Assembly: GCA_963921825.1 (NCBI GenBank)
Contig: OY997594.1
Location: 40,356,557-40,420,556 of the forward strand
Reading direction: 5' to 3'
From: Erodium maritimum
Lineage: Eukaryota > Streptophyta > Magnoliopsida > Geraniales > Geraniaceae
DNA length: 64,000 bases
Shown piece by piece: positions 58,101 to 64,000 of this stretch. Each line of letters starts with the position of its first letter. Position 1 is the first letter of the stretch. The translations under genes were made by a program, and so were the position numbers. Below the pieces are notes generated by a model. The model saw only the letters and a list, made by a program, of their open reading frames with translations, was not told the DNA's origin and made no database searches.

Positions 58101-58790
58101 TCCACCCCCAATAAAACAGGTCTATGGTCCGAAACTTCTCTCGGTAACCCCTTTTGAAAGATACCATCAAAAACCGACAACACTTCAGGAGATACCAAGA
58201 ACCTATCAAGGCGGGAAGCCTTTGATCCCGTGTCATACCAGGTAAATTTGGAACCAATCAACAATAAATCCATCAGACCCATGTCTTCAATAAAAGAGGA
58301 GAAAGCCAAACCATCGGCTCTCTTAAAACTACTACCCCTCCTCTCCTCCGCTGAGAGGACGGAGTTAAAATCTCCACCAACCACAAGCACATCCTGCAAA
58401 CGATCACGCATACCAACCAAGGTGGACCATAAAGTACTACGATCTCGCGAAGAGCTCGGAGCATAAACATTCACAAGACTGATAGGGCACTGAGTACCAA
58501 CCACTACTCCATTCCAACAAATAACATTGTCCTCAAAGCAAATTAGTCTTGTGAAAAACAGATACTTTCCACGCCAAAATGACACCTCCTGCAGAGCCTA
58601 CTGCTGGTATCCAATCACACCCCCAATCAATACCAAAACCACAACTTCGCAGGATAGAAACATCAACCACAGATAATTTAGTTTCCTACAACATAACTAC
58701 CTCCACACAACTAGAAGCAACCAATTTTTTAATGCTATTTCGTTTAACCTCGGAATGCATACCTCTCACGTTCCACGTGAGGCACCTCAT
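55114..58790 (-). pseudogene. LINE ORF2: endonuclease, reverse transcriptase, zinc-binding end
   Basis: Start ATG at 58790, about ten bases after the ORF1 stop, opening with M-R-C-L-T-W-N-V-R-G. Endonuclease motifs: V-G-G-D-F-N-S-V and S-D-H-R-P-V. RT motifs: K-A-P-G-P-D-G-F, D-F-R-P-I-S-L, D-F-E-K-A-Y-D, G-I-R-Q-G-F-P-L-S-P and Q-F-A-D-D-T-L, so both catalytic Asp regions are intact. A C-terminal zinc-binding region follows (H-I-P-P-K-F-C-V-F-V-W, L-L-H-C-L-Y-S-W). Damage: a TAG about 35 codons in, frameshifts near 58590, 57930, 56750 and 56000-56200, and further stops. Confidence 0.88.
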
Positions 58791-58799
58791 CACTACAAA

Positions 58800-60698
58800 T
58801 CAAGATAGAGAGGCAACGACATGAATTAAAGCATTACCTGTCTCTGTTGCTTGAGAGTCCTCCTCCTCACTATCTCCAACTTCCTCAGTAAAAAGAACTC
58901 GTTGAGGTACTTCGATGTCTAAACAATCAAATTTTTCTAGCACCAAAGGTCCGAGATCGATGGCCTTCTTACCGACCTTCTTGCAATAACTCCAATCTCC
59001 CGAACCGTCTTTAAGCTTCTTGGCTATGTCAACAATGAAGCTGCCCTTGTTACTATTTCCAACAGAGGACGAATTCGCTCTCGTACGGTACACAACGGTG
59101 GGAGAAGGAACAACCTTAGGACCACCCACTATCTTTTTTGGCCTTCCACGCCCACGCTTGGGTTGGACACAGTCTGCTGCAAAAGACACAAGTGTCGGTT
59201 CCGAGCTGTGCACACGATCGCCTCCACTGCCCCCCACAACATCAACCGGTGGCAGACCACCACTCCCAGACTCACCGTACCTCTCGTCCACCTGCAACGA
59301 CGATACACCCAACTGCGACACGGGTTTCTGCGCAGATACACTTTGCGATAACGGGGTCTGCGAGTCGCAACCCGTAACAGAATTCTGCAGCCTATCAAAA
59401 GCCTCGCTGTCGCCAAACAATTTGGAGAACGGTGTGATAACCGGCCCATGGCCCTTTGGAATTGGGCTTGACGTAAATTGCAAAGAGTCATCTGAAGTGT
59501 TACTAGACGACCCCGTCGCTGAACTACTCGTTGCTGCAGCACTGTCGAAACGAAACGGGACTCCTTTCGATTCCACCGGACTCAACACGACCGGAAACTC
59601 AACATTCCCCACATTCAACGTCAGTTCCCGACATCCCAGCAATACTGTCGAACAATGCACCAAAACAAAAGCTCGACCGAACGACTCTCCACTATCATCC
59701 TTGTCTATAATTGAAACCACATCACCAATTTCACCAGCTAATAGTTTAAAGTTCTCCAGCGACCAGCCATGAAAAGGAACTCCTACAATTTCGAACCAGC
59801 AAAAGCGTCCCGGTTTCAACAACAAAGACGCATCTGCAAAACAATCGAACCATGTCTTCAACCATGGTAACCCCTTCTCATACATAGCTGCTGAAAACAA
59901 AGGGTCAGGACACGATATAAGAAACACTCTGTTTCCAAAACCACGAACATCAACGTCCCTAACGCCCTCTTGCCTTATAGCCTCCTGAATATTGCTGACG
60001 GAACACTCATTGCGAGCAATTCCCAACAATCCTGACTTCAACAACGCCTTATGCTCATGCACCTCCTTTCCAACACAAACATTGTTAACACCCAACGACC
60101 TCCCCGCAGATTTGAAAACATGGGGTCCCGACCTACGAATACTCTCCGGCACCTTGCCCTTTAAATCATGTGCCACTAATAAACGATGTCCCTTGGCTAG
60201 CGATCCATGGCATTTATCAATAATTTGATCAGCATCCAGCATAGATTTGGCAAAGACGAAACCAAAAAATTTGCCCCTCAAATTAGGTCTCTTAACCACA
60301 TTTGCTTTAATCACATTACCAGCACATTGACAATAATCATTAAGCCAAGTATCATCTACCCCATATGGAAGATTGAAGACAAACAACTTAGGGTTAGAGA
60401 TCACCTTATCGTCAATTTTCAGTGGTAAATCAATGCCAACATGATCAGGAATTCTCTGTGATCGATCAATGTCGACGGACTTCTGCAGACCCTGTGCCTC
60501 TACGCTCGGATCAACGACACCCTCGGACTCCTTCCCAGAACCAACACCAACCCCTTTTGTAGCCGCAATCAGCTTCTCAGCATCACTAACACCCACGCCC
60601 TTAAGTCTCCCACCCACGCTTGCACCGCGAGTTTGGCCGAAGGATCTCGCCAAAACAGTAGCTGACGGAAAAGCCACTCTTTTCCCTTCGATTACCAC
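58800..60698 (-). CDS. LINE ORF1 protein, RRM type
   Basis: 632 codons open on the minus strand. The frame stays open upstream to near the element's 5' end (about 60800) but shows no ATG there; the given start is a GTG, so the true start is uncertain or has been lost. Residues 104-180 form an RNA recognition motif (RNP2 L-F-V-F-N-L, RNP1 K-F-F-G-F-V-F). A second conserved region at about 255-385 (W-F-D-C-F, G-V-P-F-H-G-W-S) is of the DUF4283-like type found in plant L1 ORF1. An AT-hook-like R-G-R-G-R-P-K-K lies near residue 515. ORF1 proteins bind element RNA. The large plus-strand frame at 59020-59772 is its shadow. Confidence 0.85.
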   Translation of the reverse strand: MVIEGKRVAFPSATVLARSFGQTRGASVGGRLKGVGVSDAEKLIAATKGVGVGSGKESEGVVDPSVEAQGLQKSVDIDRSQRIPDHVGIDLPLKIDDKVISNPKLFVFNLPYGVDDTWLNDYCQCAGNVIKANVVKRPNLRGKFFGFVFAKSMLDADQIIDKCHGSLAKGHRLLVAHDLKGKVPESIRRSGPHVFKSAGRSLGVNNVCVGKEVHEHKALLKSGLLGIARNECSVSNIQEAIRQEGVRDVDVRGFGNRVFLISCPDPLFSAAMYEKGLPWLKTWFDCFADASLLLKPGRFCWFEIVGVPFHGWSLENFKLLAGEIGDVVSIIDKDDSGESFGRAFVLVHCSTVLLGCRELTLNVGNVEFPVVLSPVESKGVPFRFDSAAATSSSATGSSSNTSDDSLQFTSSPIPKGHGPVITPFSKLFGDSEAFDRLQNSVTGCDSQTPLSQSVSAQKPVSQLGVSSLQVDERYGESGSGGLPPVDVVGGSGGDRVHSSEPTLVSFAADCVQPKRGRGRPKKIVGGPKVVPSPTVVYRTRANSSSVGNSNKGSFIVDIAKKLKDGSGDWSYCKKVGKKAIDLGPLVLEKFDCLDIEVPQRVLFTEEVGDSEEEDSQATETGNALIHVVASLS

Positions 60699-60831
60699 TT
60701 CCCTGAACGAAGGAGTGACCGCCGATCCTCCCGAGATGATCGACGCCGGCGATCCTCCAAACTCTCCGCCTCTCTGTTCCTCTCCTCTCTTAGTTCGTTT
60801 TTTTTTTCCACTAAAAATTCCTCCTTAAGTT

Positions 60832-61356
60832 GTTACTGTGTTGCTTTACTTTCTCTTGTTGTATTGTCTGTTTTTCATGGTTCGAGATCTCTGTAGCTAG
60901 ATTGAAAGTGACCCTTTTGCTGAAATTTGTTCAAAATCAGGCATTTGGATGACAAATGCATGTTGCACAGTCATTTTCATACTTTTGCAAGTACTGATAC
61001 AAAACAAGCTTTTATGTTTTCCTTCTCTAGAAATATGAACTACCTTTTTTATCTGCAAATTTTTATTAATAAAAAAGCAATGATTCCTAAGTACTTGCAA
61101 AAAGCAAAAAGAGAGGTACACAACAATTAGTCATACAAACGGAACCAGATGGAAGAACCAACAACTAGAGCCTATAGGTTGTGGTTCTGCAAAACAAAGC
61201 AAACAAGAAAAAAAGTATGAAATTGGAGAAGAAAAAACCTAAAATCTAAAATTGATATGAAAAAAAGAACAAAATCACAAGAATGAGTGTGAGGACGAGA
61301 GATTCGACGAGTTCCTCCATGGCCAAGCCCCTTCATCTTCTCCGGGCAACACATAC
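60832..61356. other. Right half of E4 interior, no gene
   Basis: AT-rich sequence without a coding frame I can defend. Confidence 0.4.
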
Positions 61357-61475
61357 CTTCATGGTAGTGTAGAACAACCCATACCTTTCCGAGCTCCCTA
61401 GATCTGAGACTATGGAGGCGAAGCCGTCGTAGAGGGAGAACTTGAAGATGTCGATGAGAAGGAAGATGGACTATT
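61357..61475 (-). pseudogene. Possible captured exon inside E4
   Basis: The minus strand reads open for about 38 codons (including L-Y-D-G-F-A-S-I-V-S-D-L-G) and is followed immediately by GTATGT, a good splice donor (61351-61356). The GC content is above its surroundings. I do not recognise the protein, and no partner exon is visible. Confidence 0.35.
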
Positions 61476-61890
61476 TTCCATCCAAAACTAATATAGAGTT
61501 AACGACTACGTATGAAAGTGTTGATAAATGTTTGGTTTGAGTATGAAACTGCAAAAAAAAGTTCCAAGATATCATTTTGAAAGTAAATGTTTAGTAGGGT
61601 GTTATATTGAAAATTTTCCTAAAAATTACCCAAATATTTTTTTTAAAAATCAACCCAAAAAACCAAAAATATTGGCGCAAGTTTGAATCCAATCGAAGTT
61701 CAAATGAAACGGGAATGATTAAATTAGTGACATCGTAAAAAAAATATATGATAGTTTTACTAAAAAGCCCCTATCACTTATCAGATCATGTTTTGATTTT
61801 ACAGTCAGCAACTCTATTACATCTCATCCATCTATATATGAAATGGATGGCATGGATGAGTTCTTATAGTTTTTAGGTTAATGGTGGGTT

Positions 61891-62768
61891 TCTATTTTTT
61901 TTTAGCTCAATAATGAGCGAAGTTGATTGATAAAAAGTGAAAAGGTCGTACAGGCCGTAAAAGCTCGTGAATAATTGAAAGAGGATGAGATATAGCTCCG
62001 GTGACAGCCGGAGCACTGATCCTATAGCTAGTAAACCGGACAGATCAAGGGAGAGTGTAGAGGGACATTTCCTATTCCAGTTGTGTTGAGTACGGATGAT
62101 CTCGTGAGCTTCACCTGTCTCGACTTGTAAGATACTGGTGTGGGGCTAGGTGTGGCTCCTCAGTACCACCCCGAGCCGCCCTGAGCGACTCATGGTGACC
62201 CACGAGGCAGTTGGTCGTGCCTCACTCTATTCCTCTCGGGCCATCTACCGCCAAGGTGTTTGTGGATTTCAGGGTGTCTTGGGTAGGGGTCTCGGATCCA
62301 TCCATCCGTCTCCGGGTATGAAATATACCACTGAGGCTCCACTGGTCCATAAACTCAAGGGGGAGGCTCCGTGGCCCTAGGATGGTAAGGATACCAACAA
62401 GGTTCTTCTTGGCGTGCCCAGGTTGACGGATCCGGCGATTGCTCAGTCCCTTGATCATGTTGTCTCCCAGCTTCGGCCGAGGTACAGTTCCCACCTCTCA
62501 GTCTTGATAAGGACGGGTTTCCAGTATCAGTCGGAGCCACATCAGCATTACTATCTTCCGTGGCACCCGGCCATGATCAGATCCATAACAGGCTCAAGAA
62601 AGGTTCTATCATGATAGTGGATTGACCACCATTATTAGGGGTCATCTGTGGAAGGCCAGCGATCTTCCCCAGCTCGTGTCCTCAAATCTGGCGTTTGGTC
62701 TCTCACACAATTGTTGTAGACCAGAATTTGGTTGTGCTCAAATCTACTCTTGTGACCGGGAGGACGAT
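61891..62768. other. Unassigned DNA left of the D4 LTR
   Basis: A T-run at 61892-61901 followed by AGCTCAATAATGAGC looks like the 3' end of a minus-strand non-LTR element, but no LINE protein follows. Plus-strand frames of 60-76 codons at 62150-62614 in a GC-rich part could be pieces of one protein broken by stops; I do not recognise it. Confidence 0.35.
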
Positions 62769-64000
62769 TGTAAGAACCGCTCCCAGTCAAAGCGGCGAAA
62801 AACAGGAAAATTTAAAATTTTGGGACAAACACCTAAATGAACCTAAATTTGACCCCGAGGGTCATATCGGACTTAAGTTGACCCCGATATCGACCAAAGT
62901 GAGTTCTGGGGGACTCAGGGCAACTTTTTGACCAATTTGGGAAAGGTTGACTTTTTGCCGGAAAAGTCAACCGAGCGACGTTTTGGTCCGTTCGAGGCCC
63001 GTTTTGGATCCAAAAAGCTTAGTCGTCATCACAGCGGTCTTAGTTGGGCTGTTTTCCTTTAGAACGCGAAGTTTCGTAAATTCTTGGAAAATGGGCCCGC
63101 ACGGGGCCCGAGACGGCCGAATTTCGCGAATCTGATTGAAAAATATCTACAAAGATATTTTTCTAACTCATGGTACCCATAAGACACTTGTCATAAATGT
63201 GGTGGTGGTTGGTTTTTAAATTAAAGAAAAAGAAGTATGAGTGGTAGTTTAGTAATTAAGAGGTGGTAGTTGTTATTTTTGAACAAAACAAAAGGGAAGA
63301 GAAGTGATAGGTTCGGCCATAAGAGAAAAAGAAAGAGAAAAGGGAGAGAGAAAGAAGAGAGAAGAAGAGAAGAGAAAAGGAAAAAGAAAAAGGAAGAAAA
63401 GTGTAGGGTTTTGTGATTTCCCGACAATCCGACGGACGGATCGTCTCAACGGTTGAAGAATCGAGCTCCCATCGTCATTCCCTACGGTGAGAACCTATTC
63501 GATTCTCGTTTTGGTATGTTTGAAATTTGGGTTTTGAGTTTAAATGGTTTGATTAAGGTTGGGTTTTGTTTAAGATTGGTTTAAAGATCAATGGTTGAGG
63601 TTTGGGGTTCGTTAGGAACGTTTTGGGGCGAAAAGGAAAATTTTCCATTGTGGCCGTGTGGGGCCCACTTGGTCGGGCCTCGGGTTTTTCATGTTCGGGT
63701 GGCTTTGGATGATCCCCAAGTCGTTAATTCACACCCGGAACGATTTATGGAATTAAATTGTGAAAGTTGTAAATTTCGGGTTTAGAAACTTTAAACGCGA
63801 ATTAAATCGCTCGGAAGTCGGAAATTGATTCCGTCGATTTCATTGGAACCCTTGAATTATTCTAAAATCGTAGAAACAAAAACGGGAATTTTCGGAGCCC
63901 CGGAAGGGCGTTTTCCAATCCCGGGCGGATTCGCCGAGCCGGGCGAATCGGGCATTTCCGGGCCCATTATTGACAATCTCGAGTAATTAGGAAGTTTGAG
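62769..64000. mobile_element. Giant LTR, family D (copy D4), cut by window end
   Basis: Starts TGTAAGAACCGCTCCCAGTC and follows D3/D2 over its whole visible length of 1232 bp. A deletion near the start removes part of the CAACGCCAGTCAAAT segment. The right end lies outside the window, so it is not known whether it is solo. Confidence 0.9.

Larger units (their letters stand above)
54890..60817 (-). mobile_element. L1-type LINE, nearly full length
   Basis: Flanked by TTCCTCCTTAAGTT on both sides (54876-54889 and 60818-60831), a 14-bp target duplication. On the minus strand it runs from the 5' end at 60817 through ORF1, ORF2 and a 3' UTR to a poly-A tail (the T-run at 54888-54898). Both proteins of a plant L1 are represented, so it is not 5'-truncated in any large way, but ORF2 is broken in several places. 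It sits inside E4. Confidence 0.93.
53020..61890. mobile_element. Large TIR element E4, interrupted by a LINE
   Basis: Inverted similarity in blocks: 53033-53070 with 61841-61878 (CCTAAAAACTRTRAGAAYTCATC); 53217-53289 with 61655-61728 (TCACTAATTTAATCATTC, TTGCGCCAATATTTTT); and 53690-53775 with 61480-61560 (GCAGTTTCATAYYCAAACCAAACATTTA), ending in CCATCCA. Exact ends and a target duplication are not resolved, and the inner block may be a second nested element. Internal sequence has AT-rich arms like E2/E3 and possible gene scraps. The LINE at 54890-60817 inserted later. Confidence 0.6.

Noticed and set aside
59020..59772. 250-codon plus-strand frame
   Set aside because: Antisense shadow of LINE ORF1, whose RRM and conserved region lie on the minus strand.
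62150..62840. Plus-strand frames of 60-76 codons as a host gene
   Set aside because: Separate frames broken by stops, no recognisable domain, and the last runs into giant LTR D4.

Overview
The window reads as nuclear DNA of a flowering plant, probably a eudicot, from a repeat-dense (heterochromatic or pericentromeric) region. Almost everything recognisable is a transposable element: Ty1/copia polyproteins with tRNA-iMet primer sites, a CRM-like Ty3/gypsy chromovirus, L1-type LINEs, and terminal-inverted-repeat elements whose imperfect 9-bp target duplications suggest Mutator. I see no intact host gene, rRNA, tRNA or CRISPR array. The only non-transposon-like gene trace is a broken intron-containing pseudogene at 3083-5390. 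Because most elements are dated by who interrupts whom, the window is best read as a nesting diagram.

Layout. 1-5456: microsatellites, a solo copia LTR (family A, 969-2655, TSD CTTAA) and the pseudogene. 5457-16049: copia element B (two 1.84-kb LTRs, PBS, leader, gag, decayed pol, PPT), its leader hit by a second family-A solo LTR (7392-9078, TSD GCATG). 16050-23469: a mosaic of family-A pieces in both orientations, mainly a 5'-truncated minus-strand element. 23470-35558: a minus-strand CRM-like element with 846-bp LTRs; its gag start codon is hit by a giant solo LTR (family D, 31604-34474, TSD TCCAT). Leader plus D LTR recur after the 3' LTR (23470-26433), giving an LTR-internal-LTR-internal tandem. 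35559-45463: a LINE fragment split by a third D copy (37039-40110, TSD TAGCT), then a plus-strand copia element split by a third family-A solo LTR (40676-42321). 45464-48600: an unassigned LTR-like stretch and a LINE-derived insertion with an 18-bp TSD. 48601-61890: a cluster of TIR elements sharing a palindromic motif and AT-rich arms; the largest is split by a nearly complete L1 LINE (54890-60817, 14-bp TSD). 61891-64000: unassigned sequence and the start of a fourth D LTR.

How it fits together. Five solo LTRs with recognisable flanking duplications (four perfect) against only two elements retaining both LTRs points to frequent LTR-LTR recombination. The CRM tandem and a divergence step inside its LTR are a further product of the same process. 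All coding sequences carry stops, frameshifts or catalytic losses, so any mobility would need proteins from elsewhere. The most unusual signals are a set of covarying stem-loops in the 5' leaders of the two copia families and the shared architecture of the TIR cluster.
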